Source: Saccharopolyspora gloriosae (GTDB taxonomy: Bacteria; Actinomycetota; Actinomycetes; Mycobacteriales; Pseudonocardiaceae). Taken from it: a stretch of 64,000 bases of DNA. The stretch is taken from the NCBI RefSeq assembly GCF_022828475.1, contig NZ_CP059557.1, forward strand, positions 1,922,001-1,986,000, given 5' to 3'. Positions within the stretch are counted from its first letter, which is position 1, and each line of letters begins with the position of its first letter. The notes beneath the pieces are model-generated. The model had not been told where the DNA came from and searched no databases. It saw nothing but the letters and a program-made list of their open reading frames with translations. Both the position numbers and the translations under genes were made by a program. Below, in pieces: positions 1-7,440 of this stretch.

Positions 1-492
1 CTCGGCCAGTTCGGCGTCCCGTGCCTCCCGCCACGTCCGCCGGTCCGGGTCGACGCCGTGTTCGGCTCCCATCGGGCGGCGGTACCCGCTGGGTTCCTCG
101 AAGCCTTTCAGCTCGTGCAGCGTGGTCAGCAACGTCCACGCGCCGTCGTCGGTGAGCCGCAGGTGCCCTTCGCCGCGGCCCGCCGCGGTCTCGAAGCCGA
201 ACCACGCCTCCACGATCCCGCCGGATTCGACCGGTTCTTCGGTCACGCGGAACTCGTGCGCGTCGGCGGCGTCCATCGTGGCGCGCAGCAGGTCGGCCAC
301 TTCGTCGCGGTTCTCGACCGTCTTCAGGTTCCAGGTGAACGCGACCAGATCGCGCCAGAACGACGTGGTGGCGAACAGGCCGGCCGCCCGGTCCGCGTCG
401 CGCGCGGCCAGCGCCGCCTCGAATTCCGCCAGCCACGCCTGCGCGCGGTCCCGCGCGGAGGTGGCGGCCGTTGCTTGGAGGGTCTGGGACAT
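1..492 (-). CDS. Flavin-containing monooxygenase, N-terminal part (cut by window edge)
   Basis: The reading frame starts at 492 and runs off the left edge, so only about 164 residues are visible. They form an SnoaL/NTF2-like domain (MSQTLQATAATSARDRAQAW, later LVAFTWNLKTVENRDEVADL) followed by the linker GYRRPMGAEHGVDPDRRTW. That linker is typical of actinobacterial NAD(P)/FAD monooxygenases that carry an NTF2-like domain before the Rossmann FAD domain. The FAD motif GxGxxG lies outside the window, so the enzyme class is inferred from the N-terminus alone. A GGGAGG ribosome site precedes the ATG by a normal distance. A truncated second copy of this start region sits at 2261-2344. Confidence 0.72.
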   Translation of the reverse strand, partial: MSQTLQATAATSARDRAQAWLAEFEAALAARDADRAAGLFATTSFWRDLVAFTWNLKTVENRDEVADLLRATMDAADAHEFRVTEEPVESGGIVEAWFGFETAAGRGEGHLRLTDDGAWTLLTTLHELKGFEEPSGYRRPMGAEHGVDPDRRTWREARDAELAE

Positions 493-498
493 GGAGGT

Positions 499-547
499 CC
501 TCCCGCCGAACCGAGGTCATCCCCGATGATGACGTCTTTCCAGCAGG
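499..547. repeat. Direct repeat upstream of monooxygenase gene, copy 1
   Basis: This 49-bp block matches 2350-2398 at 48 of 49 positions. Weaker similarity extends on both sides, roughly 481-627 against 2333-2475. It covers the ribosome site and 5' untranslated region of the minus-strand monooxygenase gene. The rest of the gap from 493 to 804 holds no gene I can support. Confidence 0.85.
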
Positions 548-804
548 TAACAGCAGGCCGCGCGTCGCGCGGAAGGGTTGCCGGACCGTTGCGAACCGAT
601 GTCCCCCGTTCGGTGGGACGCGCGATGAACCCGTGGGGCCGCAGGCTCGCGCAGATCGTTCGGGCAAGGCACGGCAAGTCGCCCACGAGGCGTCGAACGC
701 CGGCTCCGTCGTCGTCGGACTAGTGCCTGTTGTGAAAGTCCCGGGTCGAGCGGCGGGATCTTCGCATCAGGCGCTGGGCATACCGAGCAACCCGGCGGGG
801 CCTG

Positions 805-1398
805 TCAGATCGTGGTCGGGAGCGCGTTTTCCAGGAGGGTCTCCGCCGCTGTCCGCGCGTGCCGACCGTAGTTCGACTCACCCAGCACCATGGCGCGGCT
901 GGCGGCGCCGTCCGCGAGGGTCACGAGTTGCTCGGCGAGGACGGCGGGCTCGCGGCAGCCCAGTTCCGCTACCAGCTCGGTCACCAGCCGCGCCATCAGG
1001 AGTTTCTGTTCGCGAGCGTAGGAGTGGACCGCGCCCTGGGGGTCGGGGAACTCCGCGGCGGCGTCGATGAACGGGCATCCGCGCACGGGATCCGTGCCGG
1101 TCGGGGGCGGGTCGAACAGTGCGAGGATTCGGTCCTTGGCGGGGATGTCCTCGCGTGCCAGCACGCCCTCCAGGGTGCGTCCCGTCGAGGAGAGGTCCTT
1201 GAGATGGGCCAGGACCAGCTCGTCTTTGGTCCTGAAGTGTGCGTAGAGGGTGCGCTTGGACACCGGCGCCCGCTCCGCGATCTGCTCCATGACGGTCGCG
1301 TTGATCCCCTGGGTCGCGAACAGTCCGGCCGCGGCGGCCAGGATGCGCTCCCGCCCTCCGCGCCCCGGTCGTCGCGGCGCCGTCGTCATCGTGGCCAT
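805..1398 (-). CDS. TetR family transcriptional repressor
   Basis: This 197-residue protein has the usual TetR length. The N-terminal helix-turn-helix covers about residues 15-60 (RERILAAAAGLFATQG, then VSKRTLYAHFRTKDELVLAH). The rest is a variable helical ligand domain, so the inducer cannot be read. It is transcribed away from the nitroreductase gene at 1499. Two related 18-bp palindromes in the gap (1406-1423 and 1457-1474) suggest that it represses both itself and that gene. A second in-frame ATG three codons downstream is an equally possible start. Confidence 0.9.
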   Translation of the reverse strand: MATMTTAPRRPGRGGRERILAAAAGLFATQGINATVMEQIAERAPVSKRTLYAHFRTKDELVLAHLKDLSSTGRTLEGVLAREDIPAKDRILALFDPPPTGTDPVRGCPFIDAAAEFPDPQGAVHSYAREQKLLMARLVTELVAELGCREPAVLAEQLVTLADGAASRAMVLGESNYGRHARTAAETLLENALPTTI

Positions 1399-1405
1399 GA
1401 CGTAA

Positions 1406-1423
1406 GTATACGTTCTTGTTTAC
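1406..1423. promoter_or_regulatory. Imperfect operator beside the TetR start
   Basis: GTATACG-TTCT-TGTTTAC is an imperfect version of the perfect palindrome at 1457-1474 and begins 7 bases upstream of the TetR start codon. Two related sites facing divergent genes are typical of TetR autoregulation. Confidence 0.6.
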
Positions 1424-1456
1424 TTCGGAGGGGATGGCTGGCTATAGTGCCATCAG

Positions 1457-1474
1457 GTAAACGTTTTCGTTTAC
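1457..1474. promoter_or_regulatory. Palindromic operator upstream of nitroreductase
   Basis: GTAAACG-TTTT-CGTTTAC is a perfect 7-bp inverted repeat with a 4-bp spacer, 25 bases before the nitroreductase ATG. It most likely binds the neighbouring TetR protein; this is inferred from position. Confidence 0.7.
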
Positions 1475-1498
1475 TTAGGCGATCCTGAGGAGAGTTCC

Positions 1499-2239
1499 AT
1501 GAGCGGACCGGTCTTCACCCGGACACGCACGGGCGAGGAGCCCACCGGCGGGACGCGGCCGGGCGGGACACGAACGTCGGAGTACGCCGAACAGCTGATC
1601 CGCGGGCGCCGCGCGACCCGCGCATTCCGCCCCGACCCGGTACCCGAGGACACTCTGCGCGAGGTCTTCTCCCTGGCCGGCGCCGCGCCGTCCAATTCCA
1701 ACGCGCAGCCGTGGCGGGTCGAGGTGATCGGTGGCGCACGGCGAGACCGTCTGGCCGACGCTCTGCGAACGGCCCACGCCGAGCGACGCGTCATGGCCGA
1801 CTACCCGTACTCCGAGGACATGTACGCCCCCGTCCACCAGGAACGTCGGGCAGCCTTCGGTGCCGGTCTGTACGGAGCGCTGGGCATCGGCCCCGACGAC
1901 CACCCGGCTCGCGCGGCCTACGACGCGGAAAGTCTGGGCTTCTACGGGGCGCCCCATGCCGCGTTCTTGTTCGTCACCGGCGACGGCGGGCCGCGACTGG
2001 CCGCCGACGCCGGCGCTTACCTGCAAACGCTGCTGCTGGCCATGACCGGCTACGGTGTGGCCAGTTGCCCGCAAGGCCTGCTCAGCTTCTACGCCGACAC
2101 CGTCCGCGATCAGCTCGGGGTGGACGAGGGGAAGCTGCTCGTGGGTATCTCCTTCGGCTACGCCGACGAGAATGCGGCGGTGAACCGGGGCGCGACCGGG
2201 CGGGCGGCTCTGGAGGCAACCACCACGTTCCACACCTAG
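1499..2239 (+). CDS. Nitroreductase family protein
   Basis: This 246-residue flavin-dependent NAD(P)H oxidoreductase shows the FMN-binding start of the fold (LIRGRRATRAFRPDPVPE, then AGAAPSNSNAQPWRVEVIGG) and the conserved late segment GVASCPQGLLSFYADTVRDQ. The family reduces nitro groups, quinones or related acceptors with FMN; the substrate here is unknown. The start is supported by GAGGAG about ten bases upstream. The divergent TetR gene and the twin palindromes imply induction by a small molecule. The N-terminus (about 28 residues before the fold) is slightly longer than usual. Confidence 0.88.
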   Translation: MSGPVFTRTRTGEEPTGGTRPGGTRTSEYAEQLIRGRRATRAFRPDPVPEDTLREVFSLAGAAPSNSNAQPWRVEVIGGARRDRLADALRTAHAERRVMADYPYSEDMYAPVHQERRAAFGAGLYGALGIGPDDHPARAAYDAESLGFYGAPHAAFLFVTGDGGPRLAADAGAYLQTLLLAMTGYGVASCPQGLLSFYADTVRDQLGVDEGKLLVGISFGYADENAAVNRGATGRAALEATTTFHT

Positions 2240-2260
2240 ATCCGGTCCCGAAAGCGCTGG

Positions 2261-2344
2261 TCACGGCCACTCGTTGAGGGCTGCGAACAGCACGGTCGCC
2301 GCGTATCGGACGGCGACGGCCGTTGTCTGGAGGGTCTGGGGCAT
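2261..2344 (-). pseudogene. Truncated start of a second monooxygenase copy
   Basis: The frame begins MPQTLQTTAVAVRYAATVLF and stops after 27 residues. Its first codons match the start of the monooxygenase gene at 492 (MSQTLQATAAT), and the DNA upstream (2350-2398) is nearly identical to 499-547. I read it as the decayed 5' end of a duplicated gene whose body has been lost or replaced. Confidence 0.6.
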
Positions 2345-2349
2345 GAGGT

Positions 2350-2398
2350 CCTCCCGCCGAACCGAGGTCCTCCCCGATGATGACGTCTTTCCAGCAGG
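2350..2398. repeat. Direct repeat upstream of gene remnant, copy 2
   Basis: This matches 499-547 at 48 of 49 positions. It lies upstream of the 27-codon remnant and downstream of the bicupin gene, so the TetR/nitroreductase pair sits between two copies of the same leader. Confidence 0.85.
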
Positions 2399-2481
2399 GA
2401 CCCCAGCTCAGCCCGCCGTGCGGAACGGTTGCCGGACCGTTGCGGCCGGATGTCGCTCGTTCGGCGGGACGCCCGGGCGGA

Positions 2482-3552
2482 TCAGATGTCGAGCGCCTTC
2501 GCGCGTTGCGGCGGCGGTCCCACCACGACGAGATCCAGGTCGGCGGCGGCGAGTTCCGCGGGGTCCACCGCCAGCCCGGCGGGTCCTTCGGGGTGCACGT
2601 GCAGCTCGGTGGGGCGGCCGGTGAGGTCGAAGAACGGTTCGAACACGTCCGACGTGAGGATGCCGAGCATCCGGGTGTTGTGCGCGTCGAACGAGAACGT
2701 GTGGATCGTGCCCGCCGGGGCGTGCACGAAGTCGCCCTCGGTCAGCAGCACCTCGTGGCCGTTGACGTAGAGCCACACCCGCCCGGACACGCACACGAAG
2801 TTCTCCGTGTGCAGCCGGTGGAAGTGCCGGATGAAGTACGGGGCGCGCGCACCGATGGTGTCCACCGCGAAGTACCGGCCCGCGGTGTTCGCGCCGCGGG
2901 TGAGATAGGTGTTCAGGCCGTCCCCGGTCTCCCGGCGATCACCCTCGCCGCGCCGCAGGAAGTACGGCTGCGCGCCCTGCGGCAGCTCCGCGTCCCACAC
3001 GTCCTGCGGATCCGGCGACGGCAGGGCGGGGAAGGTGATCCCCAGCGGTGCGCCCACTTCCGCCAGCCGCTCCGGCGGGTCGGCGAGCTCGGGTGACCGG
3101 AGTGGATGTGCCGGTCCACCGGGGTGCCCACCTGTTCGGCGAACTCCAGTGCTCCGCCCGGAGCGGCCCAGGTGAGCAGCCGGGTCACGTGCGCCAGCAT
3201 CCGGTAGGCGACCGGTGTTCCGGCAGGGACGTGCAGCGAATCGCCACGGCTGAGAATCCGGCTCTGCGAACCCAGCCACACCTGCACGCTGCCGTCGAAC
3301 ACGTAGAACGAGCGCTGCCGGCCAGGCGTGCGCGTGGAACGGAACCTCCGCGCCTCGCCCGCCGCTGACGTAGGCGGCGTCGAACAGCCCTCCGGTGTCG
3401 CTGCCCCGGGCGATGATCGTCCACAGCAGACCGTCGAGTTCGTAGCGCCGCCCTTCCCCGCTCGCCAGGTAGTAGGGCACGGGTTCACCGGGGAGCCGGT
3501 TCACGACCGGTTCAAGATCGTGGATCGCTTCGAGGTCCGAGGGCATGATCAT
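2482..3552 (-). CDS. Quercetin-dioxygenase-like bicupin with two compensating frameshifts
   Basis: The open frame has 356 codons, but its middle third is translated out of phase. Residues from PYYLASGEGRRYELDGLLWT to VPFHAHAW are cupin-like. The next stretch is cupin-like only in the second minus frame (RSFYVFDGSVQVWLG, GDSLHVPAGTPVAYRML, VGTPVDRHIHS). The first frame resumes at SPELADPPERLAEVGAPLGI. The shifts lie near 3325 and 3098 and cancel. The second cupin is intact: HFHRLHTENF holds the HxH...E metal set and APAGTIHTF its second motif. Length and layout match two-domain quercetinase or pirin-type cupins. The start overlaps the hydrolase stop (ATGA). Either the allele is damaged or the assembly has two indels. 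Confidence 0.65.
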   Translation of the reverse strand: MIMPSDLEAIHDLEPVVNRLPGEPVPYYLASGEGRRYELDGLLWTIIARGSDTGGLFDAAYVSGGRGAEVPFHAHAWPAALVLRVRRQRAGVAGFAEPDSQPWRFAARPCRNTGRLPDAGARDPAAHLGRSGRSTGVRRTGGHPGGPAHPLRSPELADPPERLAEVGAPLGITFPALPSPDPQDVWDAELPQGAQPYFLRRGEGDRRETGDGLNTYLTRGANTAGRYFAVDTIGARAPYFIRHFHRLHTENFVCVSGRVWLYVNGHEVLLTEGDFVHAPAGTIHTFSFDAHNTRMLGILTSDVFEPFFDLTGRPTELHVHPEGPAGLAVDPAELAAADLDLVVVGPPPQRAKALDI

Positions 3553-4466
3553 CCTTGTCGTTGGAGGTGCTGTGCGAAGAAGTCGCCGATGAGGTCGAAC
3601 GAGGCGCCGGTCGTTCCGGTGGCTTCGTCCTGGCCCGGCAGTGCGCGCCGGTAGTGGGCGGTGGCGCCGGGTCGGGCTTCCAGCCGCCCGTCGTCCATGA
3701 CCTTCGGTCCGTCCGGTTCGACTCGACCCCCCGGGTTGAGGAAGCCGTGCTGGAAGCCTTCGAGCAGGTACAGCGTCGATTCCGCGCCTGCGGCGGCCAA
3801 CGCGGTGTGCAACGCCGTGCTCTGCGAGTCCGGCACCAGCACGTCCGCGGTTCCGTGCAGGAGCTGGAACGGCGGCGCCGAGCCGGAGACGTGGCTCAAC
3901 GGGTTCGCGCGGGCGGCGAGTTCGGCGTGCTCGGCCGGAATTCCGCCCAGCAGCCGCGCTTCCGGGGAGTCGGCTCGCGAGTCCGGTGGGGCCGCCGCCA
4001 CGACTTCGATCAGGTCCACCGGCCCGTACCCCTGCGACACGGCTTGCACGCGGGCGTCACCGGAGTCGGCGGGTTCACCGTCCACCGCGTCCAGGTGGCC
4101 GAGCAGCCCGGCCAGCGTCGCCAGGTGCCCGCCCGCGGACGATCCCCACAGCCCGACCGCGCCCGGATCGATGTCGAAGTCGGTGGCGTGCCGCCGCAGG
4201 TACCGGATGGCGGCACGAACGTCGAACAGCTGGGCGGGGAACAACGCCTCACCGCTGAGCCGGTATTCGATGGTGGCCATCACGAAGCCGCGTGCCGCGA
4301 AGTACCTGCCCAGGTCCGGCGCCAACGTCCGGTCACCGGTGAACCAGCCTCCGCCGTGCAGCCACACGATCGCGGGGAACGGCCCCGCGCCCTCCGGTAC
4401 GACCAGGTCCATCAGCAGCGGACCTGAATCTCGCCGCGCGAACACGACGTCCTGAACCCGCCGCAT
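3549..4466 (-). CDS. Alpha/beta hydrolase (hormone-sensitive-lipase-like esterase)
   Basis: This protein has 305 residues from ATG 4466. The oxyanion motif HGGG lies in IVWLHGGGWFTGDRT, the nucleophile elbow is WGSSAGGHLATLAG (GSSAGG), a likely acidic residue lies in LHGTADVLVPDSQS, and the catalytic His is in LEGFQHGF. It should hydrolyse ester bonds of small acyl or aryl substrates in the cytoplasm, as no signal peptide is seen. The start overlaps the stop of the FMN-reductase remnant (ATGA), and its own stop overlaps the bicupin start, so the three frames look like one coupled transcript. A longer frame exists upstream, but it lacks family similarity. Confidence 0.85.
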   Translation of the reverse strand: MRRVQDVVFARRDSGPLLMDLVVPEGAGPFPAIVWLHGGGWFTGDRTLAPDLGRYFAARGFVMATIEYRLSGEALFPAQLFDVRAAIRYLRRHATDFDIDPGAVGLWGSSAGGHLATLAGLLGHLDAVDGEPADSGDARVQAVSQGYGPVDLIEVVAAAPPDSRADSPEARLLGGIPAEHAELAARANPLSHVSGSAPPFQLLHGTADVLVPDSQSTALHTALAAAGAESTLYLLEGFQHGFLNPGGRVEPDGPKVMDDGRLEARPGATAHYRRALPGQDEATGTTGASFDLIGDFFAQHLQRQG

Positions 4467-4594
4467 CAGCGCTCCGTTCCGGCGGCGCTGGCCGAGCCGG
4501 ACCGCCCGCGTTTCCCGGCGGTCGGCATCGCCGCCTTCAGCAGGATTTCCGTGCTCCCGTCCCGCTGCCCGCACGACAGGCCGAGCAGACGCAT
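4466..4594 (-). pseudogene. N-terminal remnant of an NAD(P)H-dependent FMN reductase
   Basis: This 42-codon frame starts MRLLGLSCGQRDGSTEILLK, which resembles the first strand and flavin loop of flavodoxin-like NAD(P)H:FMN reductases. It then turns into low-complexity sequence and stops. AAAGGA lies eight bases before its ATG, and its TGA overlaps the hydrolase ATG, so it may still be translated and act as a coupling leader. The family assignment rests on about 20 residues. Confidence 0.5.
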
Positions 4595-4688
4595 ACGCCG
4601 TCCTTTCCGCTGGATGGCACCCACATCCGGGACCGCCACATTCCCGTTGGTCAGTGTCCCCGCGTCCGGAAAGCACGACGAACCGATG

Positions 4689-4716
4689 CGGAACACTTTG
4701 CCCGGCCGGTGTTCCG
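4689..4716. promoter_or_regulatory. Inverted repeat between hydrolase operon and TetR
   Basis: CGGAACAC and GTGTTCCG are perfect 8-bp arms separated by 12 bp. They lie in the roughly 300-bp gap between the divergent hydrolase/bicupin unit and the TetR gene at 4898. A TetR operator is the likely role. I see nothing else in this gap. Confidence 0.5.
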
Positions 4717-4897
4717 AATGTCAGGTCAGCGACGTAGGGGTCACGCAGCCGCGCCTGGCGCGCATTCGGTGCGATCCGCCCGGTGGACCCTGCCGGACAT
4801 CCGTGCGCGGGGAAGTCCCTGCGCGGGAAAGCGATGCGAGGATCGGAATCGTCCGGTCCGCCGCACCGCTCGCGGCCGCCGGTGCGAACATGGCTCG

Positions 4898-5551
4898 ATG
4901 GCGAAACCTGCCGTCCGAACGAGTTCCGTTCCGAATCGGGTCGAGGTGGCCCTGCGGCGCGCTTTGATCGACCTGGGCGCGGATTCGGGGCTCGATGGTG
5001 TCACGGCGTCCGATCTGGTGCGGCGGGCCGGGATCGGCCGGACCACGTTCTACCGGCACCACGACGGCATCGGCTCCTACGTCGAGTCGCTGCGCGGGCA
5101 GCTGCTCGGCGAGCTGCGGGAGGCGTTCCGGTCCGCGCAACGCGAGGCGGGCCGGGAATCGGGCCTGTATCCGATCCTGACGTTGCGGATCAACGCGATC
5201 CTGGTGGTCATCGAGCACCACGCGGACCTGCTGCGGCTGCTGTGCCGAGGTGCGGACGGCGTTGCCTTCCGGCGCCGCTGCCGCCTGCTGTTGAGCGAGT
5301 TGCTCGCGGACGACTTCGAGGTCCTGGGGGCGAGGATCGACGCGGCCTACTGCCCGCCGGAATACCTCCTCGCGTTCCTGTCGCACGCTTTCATCGGGGC
5401 CGTCACGGCCTGGCTGGCGAAATCCCGGCGCGAACCGATCGAGGACATGACGTTCTACCTGGCGGCGCTGATGAGCGGCAGCACCGCGGAATTCCTGGAG
5501 GAGCACCGGGGCGGCGAGAGCCCGCGATCCGATGGTCCACCGCCGCGCTGA
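4898..5551 (+). CDS. TetR family transcriptional regulator
   Basis: This protein has 217 residues from ATG 4898. The helix-turn-helix is around residues 15-65 (GVTASDLVRRAGIGRTTFYRHHDGIGSYVE). The C-terminal part (HAFIGAVTAWLAKSRREPIE) resembles the TetR_C domain in which about 150 residues of helices end with a conserved AxxxW segment. The divergent partner is the hydrolase/bicupin unit, its probable target. The frame stays open further upstream, but that part reads as non-coding, and the chosen ATG gives a normal family length. Confidence 0.85.
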   Translation: MAKPAVRTSSVPNRVEVALRRALIDLGADSGLDGVTASDLVRRAGIGRTTFYRHHDGIGSYVESLRGQLLGELREAFRSAQREAGRESGLYPILTLRINAILVVIEHHADLLRLLCRGADGVAFRRRCRLLLSELLADDFEVLGARIDAAYCPPEYLLAFLSHAFIGAVTAWLAKSRREPIEDMTFYLAALMSGSTAEFLEEHRGGESPRSDGPPPR

Positions 5552-5565
5552 CGCGGCCGGCCCGC

Positions 5566-6153
5566 TCAGTCGAGCCGGGAGCCGGTGATGATCGTCAGCG
5601 CCGCTTCGGCCGACTTGGCCGTGACGGTGTCCAAGTCGTAGCCCTGCATGGACATCACTCCGTCCAGGTAGAACGTCGCGTAGCCGTGGGCCTGGGTCAG
5701 CAGCTGTTCCAGCAGCAGCAACGCCCGCTCGGCCGAGGGGGACACGGCGAAGCACAGCGACAGGTATTCGTCGGTGAGCGCGCGGCCTTCGGCGCGCAGC
5801 TCGGGGAAGCGATCGCCGCGCAGCTGTTCGGCGAACACGGTGTGCAGCCCGGCGCGGTGGCGTGCCAGGTACCCCGTGTAGGCCGCCGCCGCGGCCGCCA
5901 GCCGCCGCGCGGGGTCCGCGTGCCGCGCGATCGCGGCGGTGACCTCCCCGTGCAGCTCGCGGGCGACGGAGAGCGCGACCTCGGCCAGCAGCGCGTTGCG
6001 GTCCGGGAAGTGCCGGTACGGCGCCGCCGAGCTCACCCCGCAACGGCGGGCGACCTCCGCCACCGAGAACTCGGCGCCTCGCTCGGCGATGAGTTCGCGG
6101 GCCGCCCGGACCAGCGCCGCGCGCAACTCCCCGTGGTGGTAGCCGCGTGACAT
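5566..6153 (-). CDS. TetR family repressor, probable regulator of the adjacent alcohol dehydrogenase
   Basis: This 195-residue protein starts MSRGYHHGELRAALVRAARE, a start shared by a TetR subfamily with a TetR_C_33-like ligand domain. The recognition helix is in CGVSSAAPYRHFPDRNALLA. The ATG at 6153 is preferred over an in-frame GTG at 6165 because the SRGYHHG start is conserved. It is transcribed away from the dehydrogenase at 6261, and a perfect palindrome at 6188-6203 sits in the shared promoter region. Confidence 0.88.
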   Translation of the reverse strand: MSRGYHHGELRAALVRAARELIAERGAEFSVAEVARRCGVSSAAPYRHFPDRNALLAEVALSVARELHGEVTAAIARHADPARRLAAAAAAYTGYLARHRAGLHTVFAEQLRGDRFPELRAEGRALTDEYLSLCFAVSPSAERALLLLEQLLTQAHGYATFYLDGVMSMQGYDLDTVTAKSAEAALTIITGSRLD

Positions 6154-6187
6154 GTGCGAGATCACAACCCTTCGAGTTGCGAACGAT

Positions 6188-6203
6188 GTAAGAGGGTTCT
6201 TAC
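6188..6203. promoter_or_regulatory. Palindromic operator between TetR and alcohol dehydrogenase
   Basis: GTAAGA-GGGT-TCTTAC is a perfect 6-bp inverted repeat in the 107-bp divergent promoter region. It is the natural binding site for the TetR protein at 5566-6153. Confidence 0.7.
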
Positions 6204-6260
6204 TTTAGAAAAGGTATGCGCACCTGGCAATACCGGTCACGTCAAGGCAAGGAGTACGTC

Positions 6261-7301
6261 ATGACCACGACAGCAGCATTGGCAGCGCCGCGAGCGGGAG
6301 CTCCGCTGGAACGCACCACGATCGATCGCCGGTCGCTGCGTCCGGACGACGTGCTGATCGACATCGCCTACGCGGGCATCTGCCACAGCGACCTGCACCA
6401 GGCCGCGGAGGAGTGGGGCACCGCGATCTTCCCGATGGTGCCGGGCCACGAGATCGCCGGCACCGTTGCCGCCGTCGGCTCCGACGTCACCCGCTACCAG
6501 GTCGGCGACCGCGTGGGCGTCGGCTGCATGGTCGACTCCTGCGGCGAGTGCGAGCCGTGCCGGGCGGGCACCGAGCAGTTCTGCGAACGCGGCAACGTGC
6601 AGACCTACAACGGCGTCGGCTTCGACGGCGAGAACACCTACGGCGGCTACAGCAAGCAGGTCGTCGTCAAGGACGCGTTCGTCTGCCGCATCCCCGACGG
6701 CATCGGCCTCGACGTCGCCGCTCCGCTGCTGTGCGCGGGCATCACGACGTTCTCGCCGCTGAACCAGTGGCACGCGGGTCCCGGCAAGAAGGTCGCCGTC
6801 GTCGGCCTCGGCGGGCTCGGGCACATGGCGGTCAAGATCGCCGTCGCGATGGGCGCGGAGGTGACCGTGCTCAGCCAGAGCCTCAAGAAGCAGGAGGACG
6901 GGCTGCGGTTGGGCGCCACCGACTACTACGCGACCTCCGACGAGTCGACGTTCGAGACGCTCAAGGGGCGCTTCGACCTCATCATCAACACGGTGTCGGC
7001 GAAGCTGCCGGTGGACGCCTACCTCGGGACCCTCGCGGCGGGTGGCGCCATGGTCAACGTGGGCGCCCCGGCGGAACCGTTGTCCTACAACGCCTTCTCG
7101 TTGATCGCGGGCAACAAGGCGCTGGCAGGTTCGATGATCGGCGGCATCCCGGAGACGCAGCGGATGCTGGACTTCTGCGGCGAGCACGGCATCGGCGCCG
7201 AGGTCGAGGTGATCTCCGCCGCGCAGGTGAACGAGGCCTACGAGCGAGTCCGCGCCAGCGATGTGCGGTACCGCTTCGTGATCGACACCGCGACGCTCTG
7301 A
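6261..7301 (+). CDS. Zinc-dependent NAD(P) alcohol dehydrogenase (CAD/YahK type)
   Basis: This 346-residue medium-chain dehydrogenase interconverts alcohols and aldehydes in the cytoplasm. Catalytic zinc ligands lie in AGICHSDLH and GHEIAG. The structural zinc loop [15 protein letters not shown] keeps all four cysteines, and the Rossmann motif is [15 protein letters not shown]. Sequence and length match the cinnamyl-alcohol-dehydrogenase-like group (YahK, AdhC of mycobacteria), which prefers NADPH and aldehydes. AAGGAG lies seven bases before the ATG. The divergent TetR and the operator suggest induction, perhaps by an aldehyde; that part is inference. Confidence 0.93.
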   Translation: MTTTAALAAPRAGAPLERTTIDRRSLRPDDVLIDIAYAGICHSDLHQAAEEWGTAIFPMVPGHEIAGTVAAVGSDVTRYQVGDRVGVGCMVDSCGECEPCRAGTEQFCERGNVQTYNGVGFDGENTYGGYSKQVVVKDAFVCRIPDGIGLDVAAPLLCAGITTFSPLNQWHAGPGKKVAVVGLGGLGHMAVKIAVAMGAEVTVLSQSLKKQEDGLRLGATDYYATSDESTFETLKGRFDLIINTVSAKLPVDAYLGTLAAGGAMVNVGAPAEPLSYNAFSLIAGNKALAGSMIGGIPETQRMLDFCGEHGIGAEVEVISAAQVNEAYERVRASDVRYRFVIDTATL

Positions 7302-7310
7302 TCGGTACGC

Positions 7311-7348
7311 GTGGCCCCCGTTCCCGGTGAGCCGGGAGTGGGGGCCAC
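7311..7348. terminator. Hairpin terminator after alcohol dehydrogenase
   Basis: GTGGCCCCC and GGGGGCCAC form a 9-bp stem around an inner TCCCGG/CCGGGA stem, starting ten bases after the stop codon. No T-run follows, as is common in actinomycetes. Confidence 0.7.
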
Positions 7349-7440
7349 GTCACTCCGCGTGATCCCCCGGAAGTGGGGGCGGTGCCGCGGGCGTTAAGTT
7401 GATCTCCGTCCGAAACGGAGTCGCCCAGCGGGAGTTGAGC

